The position numbers and the translations under genes were made by a program. Positions 35,804-44,858 of a stretch of DNA of 64,000 nt are shown one piece after another (the first letter of the stretch is position 1; every line of letters begins with the position of its first letter). The notes below the pieces were generated by a model. The model did not search any database. It had not been told where the DNA came from and saw only the letters and a program-made list of their open reading frames with translations. The stretch is from Polaribacter marinus (GTDB lineage: Bacteria > Bacteroidota > Bacteroidia > Flavobacteriales > Flavobacteriaceae): the NCBI RefSeq assembly GCF_022662535.1, contig NZ_JAKQYM010000001.1, forward strand, positions 496,001 to 560,000, written 5' to 3'.

Positions 35804-36844
35804 ATGTACAAAATTATAATACGGCCCATTTTATTTTTATTCGATCCAGAAAAAGTACATTATTTTACTTTTTCTTTCATTCGTTTTTTATCTAAAATCC
35901 CTTTTATAACTTCAATTTTTAGAAGTTTATATTTGGTAAATGATAAAAAACTAGAAAGAAAATTATTCGGAATTACATTTAAAAATCCTGTTGGTTTAGC
36001 TGCAGGTTTCGATAAAAATGCAGTATTATATAATGAATTAGCAAACTTTGGTTTTGGTTTTATAGAAATTGGTACAGTTACTCCTAAAGGACAAGTTGGT
36101 AATCCTAAAAAAAGATTATTTCGTTTAAAAAAAGATGAAGGAATTATCAATAGAATGGGATTTAATAATGACGGAATTGAAGCAGCAATAAACAATCTAA
36201 AAAAAAACAAAGGCAAAGTTATTATTGGAGGAAATTTAGGAAAGAATACCACAACCAAAATAGAAAATTACACAAAAGACTATTGTGAGGTATTTACAGC
36301 TCTTCATTCTTATGTAGATTATTTTGTATTAAATGTTAGTTGTCCAAATGTTGGAAGTCATGCAAAACTAAATGATAAAGATTATTTAATAGAATTAATT
36401 TCTGCTGTTCAAAAATTAAATAATAAAGAAGAAAAGCAGAAACCGATTTTATTAAAAATTGCTCCAGATTTAAACAATCTTCAATTAGATGAAATTATTG
36501 AGTTAGTTGCAGAAACAAAAATAGATGGAGTTATTGCTTCTAATACATCTACAAATAGAGATAATTTAAAAACTTCTAAAGAACGCTTACAAGAAATCGG
36601 GAACGGTGGTGTAAGTGGACAACCCATAAAGAAACAAAGTACTAAAGTTATTAAGTATTTAGCTGATAATTCTAATAAATCTTTTCCAATAATAGGAGTA
36701 GGAGGAATACATTCTGCAGAAGATGCTTTAGAAAAATTAAATGCTGGTGCAGACTTAGTACAAATTTATACAGGGTTTATTTATGAGGGACCTAGTTTAG
36801 TGAAGAAGATTAATAAAGCAATCTTACATAGACTTTCAAAGTAA
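35804..36844 (+). CDS. pyrD: Dihydroorotate dehydrogenase (quinone), class 2
   Basis: A 346-residue membrane-associated flavoenzyme for the fourth step of pyrimidine synthesis. The start [21 protein letters not shown] forms the helical quinone-binding arm of class 2 enzymes. FMN-site motifs are [25 protein letters not shown] and IGVGGI. The reading frame is open upstream to 35777, but that would start inside the pheT terminator, so ATG 35804 is chosen. The LysE-type gene follows after 16 nt. Confidence 0.96.
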   Translation: MYKIIIRPILFLFDPEKVHYFTFSFIRFLSKIPFITSIFRSLYLVNDKKLERKLFGITFKNPVGLAAGFDKNAVLYNELANFGFGFIEIGTVTPKGQVGNPKKRLFRLKKDEGIINRMGFNNDGIEAAINNLKKNKGKVIIGGNLGKNTTTKIENYTKDYCEVFTALHSYVDYFVLNVSCPNVGSHAKLNDKDYLIELISAVQKLNNKEEKQKPILLKIAPDLNNLQLDEIIELVAETKIDGVIASNTSTNRDNLKTSKERLQEIGNGGVSGQPIKKQSTKVIKYLADNSNKSFPIIGVGGIHSAEDALEKLNAGADLVQIYTGFIYEGPSLVKKINKAILHRLSK

Positions 36845-36860
36845 AAGCAATAAAAAATAT

Positions 36861-37475
36861 ATGATAGAAAATCTGATATCTTTTATAGTTGCTACGGCTA
36901 TTTTGTCATTTTCTCCAGGACCAGATAATATTTTTGTTTTAGTGCAAAGTATTGTAAATGGGAAAAAATATGGATTAGCAACTGTTTTTGGATTAATGTC
37001 TGGTTGTTTAATTCATACCACTTTGGTTGCTTTTGGCGTCTCAACTTTGTTAAAAGAAAGCCCTAATATTTTCTTTATTATTAAATTATTCGGAGCAAGT
37101 TATTTGTTGTTTTTAGCTTATAAAGTGTATAAAAGTGATGCTAATATTACTTTTTCTACAGAAAATGTCCAAAAAAAAACAACCACACAATTATTTAAAA
37201 CAGGATTTTTAATGAATGTTTTAAATCCAAAAGTTACTATTTTTTTCTTGGCATTTTTTCCTCAATTTTTGTTTTCAGAAACAATTTCTACAATAGTGCA
37301 ATTTTACATTTTAGGAGGATTATTTATATTGGTTTCTTCTATTATCTTTTCTTCAATTGCCATTTTAGCTGGTAGTATATCTGTTTATATCAAACAAAAT
37401 AAAAAAGCAGGAGTTTATTTAAAGTGGATGCAAATAGTTGTTTTTATTGCAATATCAGCACTAATTTTGATTTAA
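36861..37475 (+). CDS. LysE family amino-acid exporter
   Basis: A 204-residue membrane protein with six predicted helices and the family motif FSPGPDNIFVLVQS near the start (about 18-31) and KTGFLMNVLNPKVTIFFLAFFPQF (about 112-135). LysE/RhtB transporters export basic or other amino acids or related metabolites; substrate is unknown. It is probably co-transcribed with pyrD (16-nt gap). Confidence 0.92.
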   Translation: MIENLISFIVATAILSFSPGPDNIFVLVQSIVNGKKYGLATVFGLMSGCLIHTTLVAFGVSTLLKESPNIFFIIKLFGASYLLFLAYKVYKSDANITFSTENVQKKTTTQLFKTGFLMNVLNPKVTIFFLAFFPQFLFSETISTIVQFYILGGLFILVSSIIFSSIAILAGSISVYIKQNKKAGVYLKWMQIVVFIAISALILI

Positions 37476-37501
37476 CATTTATCTATTATGCAGTATTTAT
37501 A

Positions 37502-38164
37502 ATGATGAAAGAAAAAATTAAAAAACCTTGGCCAACAAAAGATGCCATGGAACAGGTTTATAAAATGAAACTTTGGGGTGATGATAAATCTAATTTTTAC
37601 TCTGGTGATGGCTCTCATCAACTTGAAATTGTAAATCCGTATATAAGTGTTATAACATCATTTTTTACATCATTAAAAACACCATTAAATATCTGTGATT
37701 TAGGTTGTGGAGATTTTAATATAGGAAAAGAGTTGGTAAAATATAGTAAGAAGTATGTGGCTGTAGATATTGTAAAAGATCTTATAGAATATAATAAAGA
37801 AAGATTTAAAGCGCATAATTTAGAGTTTTATTGTTTAGATATTTCAGTAGACAAGTTGCCTTCTGGAGATTGTATAATATTGAGGCAAGTACTTCAACAT
37901 TTATCAAATGCAGAAGTAAAAAACATCGTAAATAAATTATCGGATTATAAGTATGTTATTTTAACAGAACATTTACCTAAAGGAGATTTTATAGCCAATA
38001 AAGATATTATTTCAGGACAGGGAATTAGATTAAAAAAACAAAGTGGTATCAATATATTAAAACCTCCATTTAATCTTAAAGTAATAGAAGAAAAACAACT
38101 ACTATCTACTGATTTAAGTGATGGTAAAGGAACTATTGTAACTACACTTTATACTATTTTTTAA
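37502..38164 (+). CDS. Class I SAM-dependent methyltransferase
   Basis: A 220-residue methyltransferase. The SAM-binding motif ICDLGCGDFNIG, then VAVDIVKDLIEYNKER and ILRQVLQHLSNAEVKNIVN (motif of the acceptor side) are clear. Start ATG 37502 (or 37505) is preferred because the upstream open frame overlaps the LysE gene with hydrophobic codons of no family match. Specific substrate unknown; the opening PWPTKDAMEQVYKMKLWG is conserved in a subgroup acting on small molecules, as I recall. Confidence 0.85.
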   Translation: MMKEKIKKPWPTKDAMEQVYKMKLWGDDKSNFYSGDGSHQLEIVNPYISVITSFFTSLKTPLNICDLGCGDFNIGKELVKYSKKYVAVDIVKDLIEYNKERFKAHNLEFYCLDISVDKLPSGDCIILRQVLQHLSNAEVKNIVNKLSDYKYVILTEHLPKGDFIANKDIISGQGIRLKKQSGINILKPPFNLKVIEEKQLLSTDLSDGKGTIVTTLYTIF

Positions 38165-38177
38165 AATTAAACTAAGA

Positions 38178-39245
38178 TTACAATTCTAACAATTTTTTAG
38201 CAGCACTAAAAGGAGTTGTGGTGCCTTTTTTTAAATTGTTAATTTCTATTGCTAAAGCATTTTTAATTTTTGGATTCTGATAAAAATTATCCTTCAATTG
38301 TTGTTCAATTGTTGCTAATAACCAATATTTATTTTGGGCATTTCTTTTGTAGTTGAAGTAATTGTTCTTTTTGGTTAAAGCAACGTAATCAGTAACCATT
38401 ATTTCAATTTCTTTAATACCTAAATTGTGTAAAGCACTTGCAATAAGTACTTTTGGATGCCATTTACTTTCTTTTATAGGATATAAATGTAAAGCTCTAT
38501 TAAATTCTACTTTGGCAATTTTTGCATTTTTCTCATTATCACCGTCAGCTTTGTTAATTACAATCGCGTCTGCCATTTCAATAATTCCTCGTTTTATACC
38601 TTGTAGTTCATCTCCAGCACCAGCTAATTTTAGTAATAAAAAGAAATCAACCATAGAATGAACAACGGTTTCTGATTGACCGACACCAACTGTTTCAATA
38701 ATAATAGTGTCAAAACCTGCAGCTTCACACAGAATAATACTTTCACGCGTTTTTTGAGCTACTCCACCTAAAGAAGTTCCTGAAGGAGAAGGTCTAATAA
38801 AGGCATTTTTATCAGTAACTAATTGCTCCATACGAGTTTTATCACCTAAAATAGAACCTTTATTAACAGAGCTACTAGGATCTACGGCCAATACAGCAAC
38901 TCTTTTTCCTGTAGAGGTTAAATGTTTTCCAAAGGCTTCTATAAAAGTACTTTTACCAACACCCGGAACTCCAGTAATTCCTATTCTTACAGAATTATTT
39001 GCGTGTGGTAAACAACGTTCTAAAATTTGATTTGCTTTTTGTTGATGTTTAGCATTGGTACTTTCTACCAACGTAATTGCTCTACTTAGAAAAGTAATGT
39101 CTCCATCAAATATTTTTGAAACAAATTCTTCAACAGAATTTTGTTTAGCTCTATTTATTTTTATTTTATCTGCAGAATTTTTATTGGTAGTTTCTGGCTG
39201 AGAAACTCCATCTTTTTCATGTAATGCAGAAGGTTTTTTGTTCAT
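38178..39245 (-). CDS. meaB: Methylmalonyl-CoA mutase GTPase chaperone MeaB
   Basis: A 355-residue G3E GTPase that protects and reactivates B12-dependent methylmalonyl-CoA mutase. Walker A is GVPGVGKST (residues 92-100), followed by LAVDPSSSVNKGSILGDKTRM, the switch region TVGVGQSE and the base-recognising NKADG. Mutase genes themselves are not in the window. The N-terminal 45 residues are charged and low in conservation. Divergent from the ECF sigma gene. Confidence 0.95.
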   Translation of the reverse strand: MNKKPSALHEKDGVSQPETTNKNSADKIKINRAKQNSVEEFVSKIFDGDITFLSRAITLVESTNAKHQQKANQILERCLPHANNSVRIGITGVPGVGKSTFIEAFGKHLTSTGKRVAVLAVDPSSSVNKGSILGDKTRMEQLVTDKNAFIRPSPSGTSLGGVAQKTRESIILCEAAGFDTIIIETVGVGQSETVVHSMVDFFLLLKLAGAGDELQGIKRGIIEMADAIVINKADGDNEKNAKIAKVEFNRALHLYPIKESKWHPKVLIASALHNLGIKEIEIMVTDYVALTKKNNYFNYKRNAQNKYWLLATIEQQLKDNFYQNPKIKNALAIEINNLKKGTTTPFSAAKKLLEL

Positions 39246-39293
39246 AATAAAATTAAATCATGTAAATTTAGAAATAAAAATTCACTCATTTTG

Positions 39294-39318
39294 CAACAAC
39301 TTAAAAAATGTGTCGTCT
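39294..39318 (+). promoter_or_regulatory. Candidate ECF-type promoter (AAC-N16-CGTC) of the sigma operon
   Basis: GCAAC (39293-39297), 16-nt spacer and CGTCT (39314-39318) have the classical form of an ECF sigma promoter (AAC at -35, CGT at -10), located about 20 nt before the ATG of the ECF sigma gene. No TAnnTTTG box lies in this gap. This suggests autoregulation. Confidence 0.5.
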
Positions 39319-39337
39319 ATAGAGCAAGAAAGTTTCA

Positions 39338-39895
39338 ATGAAATCAACCAAACAGATACATCAACCAATCATTGATAAATGCAAAAATAACAATTGCAAA
39401 GCGCAAATGCAATTGTATAATTTGTATTGTAAAGCCATGATCTTAGTAGCTTTTAGATATGTGAAAGATAGATTTATTGCTGAAGATATTATGCAAGAAG
39501 CATTTATAAAAGCGTTTAAAAATATCAATACTTATAAAAATGAAGTTGCTTTTGGAGCTTGGTTAAAAAGAATTGTCATTAATCAAAGTATCGATTATTT
39601 AAAGAAAAACAAATTAAAATTAGTTTCTATTAATGAAGAAACAATAACCAAAATAAATGAAGATGATTGGAAAGTTGAGTGTACAGTGTCTGTTGATAAA
39701 ATTATAAATGAAATAAATAATTTAAAAGAAAAATATAGATTGGTTTTAACACTTTATTTGTTAGAAGGTTATGATCATCAAGAAATATCAGAAGTATTAC
39801 AAATAACAGAAAATACTTCTAGAACTCATTTACTAAGAGGGAAAAAAATATTAAAAGAAAAATTAAAAACTACGAGTTATGCAGAAGGATATTAG
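39338..39895 (+). CDS. RNA polymerase ECF sigma factor
   Basis: A 185-residue sigma-70 family factor of the ECF class. Region 2 (about 20-88) contains RFIAEDIMQEAFIKAFKNI and LKRIVINQSIDYLKK; region 4 (about 125-178) contains LEGYDHQEISEVLQITENTSRTHLLRGKK as the -35 reading helix-turn-helix. It is the first gene of a three-gene overlapping unit with a single-pass membrane protein and an exported protein. It overlaps the next gene by 17 nt. Confidence 0.95.
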   Translation: MKSTKQIHQPIIDKCKNNNCKAQMQLYNLYCKAMILVAFRYVKDRFIAEDIMQEAFIKAFKNINTYKNEVAFGAWLKRIVINQSIDYLKKNKLKLVSINEETITKINEDDWKVECTVSVDKIINEINNLKEKYRLVLTLYLLEGYDHQEISEVLQITENTSRTHLLRGKKILKEKLKTTSYAEGY

Positions 39896-40460
39896 AGATT
39901 TACTAAAAGATTATCAAGAACAAAATATAGAATTATCTGTAAATCATTCAAAGAAATTTGAAGATTTATTACAGCAAGAAATTCATCAGCAAAAACCTAA
40001 AAAGAAAAATTACAAATGGTTATCTATAGCGGCATCAATTGTATTGTTAATTAGTTTGGCAGTTCAGTTTTCTCCATCAAATAATAAAGATAATCCAATT
40101 AAAAATACAGATTCTAAAAACAAATCAGAAATAAAACAAATTAGTTTAGGAAGTATTTCTCCCGAATTTAATTCGATAGAAACCTATTATACAAATAGTA
40201 TCAATCTAGAAATTAGTCAATTAGTTCTATCGGAAGATAATAAAGATATGATAGATGGATATTTATTAAAGATTGCCGAATTAACCAAAGAATACAAATC
40301 ATTAACCAAAGAGCTCAATACAAATGGAGTTAATGACGCTACTATAGATGCATTAATTAGTAATTTACAATTACGCTTACAGCTGTTACAACGTTTGAGA
40401 AAACAATTAAAACAACTTAAAAAATTAAACACAAAACAAAATGAAACACAAGTCATATAG
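39879..40460 (+). CDS. Putative anti-sigma factor (single-pass membrane protein)
   Basis: A 193-residue protein: cytoplasmic N-terminus of about 45 residues (MQKDIRDLLKDYQEQNIEL...FEDLLQQEI), one membrane helix (about 48-65), then a periplasmic part that is helical and rich in Leu, Lys and Asn and ends in a long coiled-coil stretch (about 120-190; LKIAELTKEYKSLTKEL). No zinc-binding HxxxCxxC motif is seen. Anti-sigma function is inferred from overlap with the sigma gene and topology. It also overlaps the next gene by 20 nt. Confidence 0.78.
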   Translation: MQKDIRDLLKDYQEQNIELSVNHSKKFEDLLQQEIHQQKPKKKNYKWLSIAASIVLLISLAVQFSPSNNKDNPIKNTDSKNKSEIKQISLGSISPEFNSIETYYTNSINLEISQLVLSEDNKDMIDGYLLKIAELTKEYKSLTKELNTNGVNDATIDALISNLQLRLQLLQRLRKQLKQLKKLNTKQNETQVI

Positions 40461-41793
40461 AAGAGTTATCACACTTATTGCAATTGGTGTCTTAGGAACA
40501 ACCTTTGGTCAGAAATTTGATAAAAAATTTACAGAAAATTTTAAGGTAAATAAAGACGTAGAAATAGTAATTAATGCGTCAAATACAGATATTAATGTAA
40601 CTACTTGGGATAAAAATGAAGTACAAGTAGAAGCATTTGTAGAAATTGAAGGCTTATCTAAAGAAAAAGCCGAAAAATATTTTAAGAACTGGAACTTTGA
40701 AGCTTTAGGAAATAAAAGTAAAGTAAGTATTACTTCTAAAGGAAGCAATACTCATGAGTTTGATGATAATTTTATTTTCTTTAATGATATGGATTTTACT
40801 TTTCCAGATATTCAATTATCTAATTTTGATTCAATTGTAATTCCAGAAATGAATTTTGATTATGATTTTGATTTCAACTTTGATTTCAATTTTGATGATT
40901 TAGAAAAAAACATGAATGATGATGACGATTTTTCTTTTGAATGGGAACACAATGGAGATAAAATTTCTATAAAATCTAAGAAAGAATGGGAGGCTTTTAA
41001 GAAGAGTAAAAAGTACAAAGAACTCAAAGAAAAAATGTCTGTTGAACAGAAAAAATTGAAAGAACAATTAGAGAAATCTAAAGAGCAAATGAAAAAAAGT
41101 TTGTCAAAAGTAAAGTTAGAATATAAATATATAGACAAAGAAAAGATCAAAAAAAGCTTAGCTAAAGCAAAAGAACATTTAAAAGAAATGAAAATTAATT
41201 TCTCATCAGGTTCTAATGATTTAATGATTGATGGAAAGAAAATAAAAATCAAAAAAAGATTAGAAATTAAAGTTCCTAAAACTGCTACTTTCAATTTAAA
41301 CACACGTCATTGTAAAGTGAAATTACCAAATACGGTTGCTTCAGGTAGTGTAAAATATGGTACGTTTGATGCTAATAATTTAAATGGAGGAAGGTTGACA
41401 ATTAATTATTCTCCAGTAAATATTAATAATTTAAATGCTTGTACACTATTTCTAAACAATGTAACTGATGCTAAAATTGCATCAGTTACAAATACAACTT
41501 TGTCTAATAATTCATCAGGAGTAAAGATTATTAAAATTAATGAAAACGTTCATATTTCTGATAAATTTGGCGAGTTAACAATCAATAGTTTTAATCCAAA
41601 TTTTGGACAATTTGTACTAAATTTAAGTCAATCTAATGCAACAGTTATCTTGGGTGATGTACTTAGTAATTTTAAATTCAATGTAAATAAAGTGAAGTTA
41701 AATAATCAAAAAGCAGGTATTTCAAATATAAATCCTTCAAATAAAAACATAATAAAGGTTAATGGTGATTATAGCCAAATAGTAATAAAATAA
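40441..41793 (+). CDS. Exported protein with FDFN repeats, coiled coil and DUF4097-like beta domain
   Basis: A 450-residue protein of unknown function. Signal peptide at 1-23; a DUF4097-like beta region (about 30-100, VEIVINASNTDINVTTWDKNEVQVEA); a repeat of aromatic and acidic residues, FDYDFDFNFDFNFDD (139-153); an acidic stretch (DDDDF); a long Lys/Glu-rich helix (about 180-255); then beta-helix-like repeats (about 270-450; KVPKTATFNLNTRHCKVKLP, NLNGGRLTINYSPVNINNLNA). Proteins of the DUF4097 type often lie with ECF sigma or anti-sigma genes. It overlaps the putative anti-sigma gene by 20 nt, so the three are one unit. Probably periplasmic or surface. Confidence 0.8.
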   Translation: MKHKSYRRVITLIAIGVLGTTFGQKFDKKFTENFKVNKDVEIVINASNTDINVTTWDKNEVQVEAFVEIEGLSKEKAEKYFKNWNFEALGNKSKVSITSKGSNTHEFDDNFIFFNDMDFTFPDIQLSNFDSIVIPEMNFDYDFDFNFDFNFDDLEKNMNDDDDFSFEWEHNGDKISIKSKKEWEAFKKSKKYKELKEKMSVEQKKLKEQLEKSKEQMKKSLSKVKLEYKYIDKEKIKKSLAKAKEHLKEMKINFSSGSNDLMIDGKKIKIKKRLEIKVPKTATFNLNTRHCKVKLPNTVASGSVKYGTFDANNLNGGRLTINYSPVNINNLNACTLFLNNVTDAKIASVTNTTLSNNSSGVKIIKINENVHISDKFGELTINSFNPNFGQFVLNLSQSNATVILGDVLSNFKFNVNKVKLNNQKAGISNINPSNKNIIKVNGDYSQIVIK

Positions 41794-41893
41794 TTTTTTT
41801 CTCCTCTTTTTTTCTGAAACTTCTAACAAATTCCATTTCGCTATTCTCTTTAAAGTGCCTATCTTTATCGATTGTAAATAGTCACTTTTTTTA

Positions 41894-43372
41894 ATGGAAC
41901 GCTACAAAGAAAATCAACTTAAAATATACAATTCTCTAACGAAGAAAAAAGAGAATTTTAAACCGATAACAGACGGATACGTAGGTATGTACGTTTGTGG
42001 TCCAACAGTCTACAGTAATGCACATTTAGGAAATGTAAGAACTTTTATGTTTTTTGATGTAGTGTTTAGATACTTATTACACTTAGGATATAAAGTACGT
42101 TATGTACGTAATATAACCGATGCAGGCCATTTAGTAAACGATGCAGATGAAGGTGAAGATAAAATTGCTAGAAAAGCACGTTTAGAGCAAATAGAACCAA
42201 TGGAAGTTGTACAGCGTTACACGGTAGATTTTCATGATGTTTTAAAAAACTACAACTTTTTACCACCAAGTATAGAACCAACAGCAACAGGACATATTGT
42301 TGAACAGATAGAAATGATTAAAGAAATCATAGAAAAAGGTTTTGCTTATGAGGTAAATGGTTCTGTATATTTTGATGTACATGAGTACAATAAAAAAGAA
42401 AACTACGGAATTCTTTCAGGAAGAAAGGTAGAGGATTTACTAAATAATACAAGAACTTTAGATGGACAATCTGATAAGAAAAATCCACAAGATTTTGCCC
42501 TTTGGAAAAAAGCCGATGAACGCCACATTATGCGTTGGCCTTCTCCTTGGTCAGACGGTTTCCCTGGTTGGCATTTAGAATGTTCTGTAATGAGTACAAA
42601 ATATTTAGGAGAAAGTTTTGATATTCATGGTGGTGGAATGGATTTAAAATTCCCGCATCACGAGTGTGAAATTGCACAATCTAAAACTTGCAGTGGTGTA
42701 AAACCAGTAAATTATTGGATGCACACAAATATGCTTTCTTTAAATGGCCAAAGAATGTCTAAATCTACTGGAAATTTTATTTTACCAAATGAAATTTTAT
42801 CTGGAGAAAATACTATTTTACCCAAACCATTTTCTGCAAGCGTAGTTCGTTTCTTTAATATGCAAGCCAATTATAGAAGTATTTTAGATTTTTCTGGTGA
42901 TGCTTTAGAAGCTTCAGAAAAAGGACATGCTAAGTTAATGGAAGCGGTTAATTTCTTAGATAAGATAGAAGCAAGTAAAACATCTACTTTTAATGTTCAA
43001 GAATGGAAAGCTGCTTGTTATGCTGCCATGAATGACGATTTTAATACGCCAATTTTAATTTCGCATTTATTTGAAGCTGTAAAGGTTATCAATCAAATAA
43101 AAGAGCATAAGGCAAGTTTAACAGTAGAAGATTTAAAAGAACTTAAAACCACAATTAATGCTTTTGTTTTTGATGTTTTAGGATTGATGAATGAAAGTTT
43201 TCAAGACAATTCAGGAAAAATTAATGGAGTTGTAGAGTTGCTGATAAAGTTAAGAAAAGAAGCTAGAGAAAATAAAGACTGGGCTTTATCCGACCAAATT
43301 AGAGACGAATTAATTGCATTAGGAATTCAATTAAAAGATGGTAGAGAAGGAACAACTTTTTCAATTAATTAG
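41894..43372 (+). CDS. cysS: Cysteinyl-tRNA synthetase
   Basis: A 492-residue class I synthetase. The HIGH-type motif is HLGN (44-47) after CGPTVYSNA, where Cys35 is a zinc ligand; WHLECSVMS and [11 protein letters not shown] carry the other zinc ligands; KMSKS-type motif is RMSKSTG at about residue 287. The C-terminal DALR domain and end [17 protein letters not shown] are typical. A weak -7-like TATCTTTA lies about 35 nt upstream. yidD follows directly. Confidence 0.97.
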   Translation: MERYKENQLKIYNSLTKKKENFKPITDGYVGMYVCGPTVYSNAHLGNVRTFMFFDVVFRYLLHLGYKVRYVRNITDAGHLVNDADEGEDKIARKARLEQIEPMEVVQRYTVDFHDVLKNYNFLPPSIEPTATGHIVEQIEMIKEIIEKGFAYEVNGSVYFDVHEYNKKENYGILSGRKVEDLLNNTRTLDGQSDKKNPQDFALWKKADERHIMRWPSPWSDGFPGWHLECSVMSTKYLGESFDIHGGGMDLKFPHHECEIAQSKTCSGVKPVNYWMHTNMLSLNGQRMSKSTGNFILPNEILSGENTILPKPFSASVVRFFNMQANYRSILDFSGDALEASEKGHAKLMEAVNFLDKIEASKTSTFNVQEWKAACYAAMNDDFNTPILISHLFEAVKVINQIKEHKASLTVEDLKELKTTINAFVFDVLGLMNESFQDNSGKINGVVELLIKLRKEARENKDWALSDQIRDELIALGIQLKDGREGTTFSIN

Positions 43373-43373
43373 A

Positions 43374-43607
43374 TTGAAAAAAATTTTAGCATATCCATTT
43401 ATTTTATTGGTTCGATTTTATCAAACTGCAATATCACCGTTTACACCATCAACTTGTAGATACAGTCCAACTTGTTCTCATTATACAATTGAAGCTTTGC
43501 AAAAACATGGTTTGTTTTATGGAGGATGGTTAGCGTTAAAAAGAATATTTAGTTGTCATCCTTGGGGAGGAAGTGGTTACGATCCTGTTCCAGAAAAGAA
43601 AGAATAA
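43374..43607 (+). CDS. yidD: Membrane protein insertion efficiency factor YidD
   Basis: A 77-residue protein that aids YidC/Sec-dependent membrane insertion. The signature [19 protein letters not shown] with both Cys, and the closing [12 protein letters not shown], are exact for the family. I place the start at TTG 43374, two bases after the cysS stop, because relatives begin at [16 protein letters not shown]; an in-frame ATG at 43338 would overlap cysS by 35 nt and add 12 residues without family match. Usually yidD lies with rnpA/yidC; here it follows cysS. Confidence 0.88.
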   Translation: MKKILAYPFILLVRFYQTAISPFTPSTCRYSPTCSHYTIEALQKHGLFYGGWLALKRIFSCHPWGGSGYDPVPEKKE

Positions 43608-43618
43608 ATTAAATTTTC

Positions 43619-43685
43619 ATCTCGAGCGCAGTCGAGTGATTTTTTAATAGCACATTATATAATGAGGTCTCGACTGCGCTCGACC
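43619..43685. repeat. Palindromic REP-like element with 15-bp inverted arms
   Basis: Arms 43622-43636 (TCGAGCGCAGTCGAG) and 43669-43683 are perfect inverted copies separated by a 32-nt AT-rich spacer. They are far richer in G+C than the surroundings. Each arm also has its own TCGA...TCGA symmetry. The left arm alone folds CTCGA/TCGAG and is followed by TGATTTTTT, so it can act as a terminator for yidD. Similar ...CTCGACTGCGCTCGA... repeats are, as I recall, scattered in intergenic regions of many Flavobacteriaceae. Confidence 0.75.
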
Positions 43686-43705
43686 AGACATAGAATAAGA
43701 AAAAT

Positions 43706-44539
43706 ATGAGTTTTTTAGCAATAGAATGGAATCCGTCAATAGGAATTAATTTAGGTTTTTTTACTGTTCGTTGGTACAGTTTAATGTTTGTAGCTGCGTT
43801 TTTACTCGGTTTAAAATTAATGAAAAAAATATATATTGAAGATAAAACTCCTATAGAAAAACTAGACATTTTGTTTATGTATACCTTTGTCTCTATGTTG
43901 GTTGGTATGCGTTTAGGAGATGTTTTCTTTTATAGTTGGGGCTATTATCAAAACCATTTACTAGAAATTATTTTACCTTTTAAACAAGTTAATGGTACTT
44001 GGAAATTTACAGGTTATACAGGTTTTGCAAGTCACGGTGCTGCTATAGGAATACCGATTGCTTTATATTTTTATGCAAAAAAACATTTACAAAAACCATG
44101 GCTATTTATTTTAGATAGATTAGCAATAATGGTTGCTTTAGCTGGTTTCTTTATCCGTTTTGGAAATTTTTTCAATTCAGAAATATATGGAAAACCAACA
44201 GGAAGCAATTTTGGAGTTATTTTTAAGGCTTCTACAGAAGCTGGTAATGTTGCAAGACATCCAACTCAATTATATGAAGCTTTTAGTTATTTAATTCTGT
44301 TTTTTGTAATGTGGTATTTATTTTGGAAAACAAAAAAGAGAGAGCAAACAGGATTTCTTTTTGGTTTATTTATGGTTGTTTTGTGGTCTTTACGTTTTGT
44401 TATAGAGTTTTTTAAAGAACCTCAAGTTCAAAAAAGAGGAGAAGAATGGCTTTTTAGTCCGCTTAATACAGGACAAGTTTTAAGTATTCCGTTAATTTTA
44501 ATTGGTTTTTGGTTAATGTTTAAAAAAACAAGAAAGTAA
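43706..44539 (+). CDS. lgt: Prolipoprotein diacylglyceryl transferase
   Basis: A 277-residue membrane enzyme that puts diacylglycerol on the lipobox Cys of prolipoproteins. The signature FIRFGNFFNSEIYGKPT (about 150-166), the preceding GFASHGAAIG and ARHPTQLYEA are all family specific. Seven helices predicted. It is needed for the many lipoproteins coded in this window, including GldI. The next gene follows after 10 nt. Confidence 0.96.
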   Translation: MSFLAIEWNPSIGINLGFFTVRWYSLMFVAAFLLGLKLMKKIYIEDKTPIEKLDILFMYTFVSMLVGMRLGDVFFYSWGYYQNHLLEIILPFKQVNGTWKFTGYTGFASHGAAIGIPIALYFYAKKHLQKPWLFILDRLAIMVALAGFFIRFGNFFNSEIYGKPTGSNFGVIFKASTEAGNVARHPTQLYEAFSYLILFFVMWYLFWKTKKREQTGFLFGLFMVVLWSLRFVIEFFKEPQVQKRGEEWLFSPLNTGQVLSIPLILIGFWLMFKKTRK

Positions 44540-44549
44540 ATTTATTTCT

Positions 44550-44858
44550 ATGGAAAAACTTAAACAACGCTGGAATATTACTAGCGATTGGGCTTTAACT
44601 GCTATTTTTATTGTTTTTGCAATTAATGGATCGTTTGCTGCTTGGGTTGCCAAACCAGTTACTTTATTCTTAGGACTCACATCAGAAACAATCCATCCAT
44701 TTTTATATTGGCCTTTAAGGATTGTCTTAATTTTTCCTATTTATCAATTGACTTTACCAATAGTTGGCTGGTTATTTGGTCAGTTCAATTTTTTTTGGGA
44801 GTTTGAAAAAAAGTTTTTAGGAAGATTAGGTTTGGGTTTTTTGTTTAAAAAAGAGTAA
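44550..44858 (+). CDS. Small membrane protein, DUF6787-like
   Basis: A 102-residue protein with two to three membrane helices (about 17-35, 56-80) and conserved openings KLKQRWNITSDWALTAIF. It ends in an amphipathic region EFEKKFLGRLGLGF. I think it belongs to the DUF6787 group that often follows lgt in Flavobacteriaceae; function unknown. Its stop abuts the stop of the convergent gene. Confidence 0.75.
   Translation: MEKLKQRWNITSDWALTAIFIVFAINGSFAAWVAKPVTLFLGLTSETIHPFLYWPLRIVLIFPIYQLTLPIVGWLFGQFNFFWEFEKKFLGRLGLGFLFKKE

Noticed and set aside
40860..41303. 147-codon open frame on the minus strand rich in Ser, Phe and Leu
   Set aside because: It mirrors the Lys/Glu/Asp-rich helix and FDFN repeat of the plus-strand gene; composition, not coding, explains the openness.
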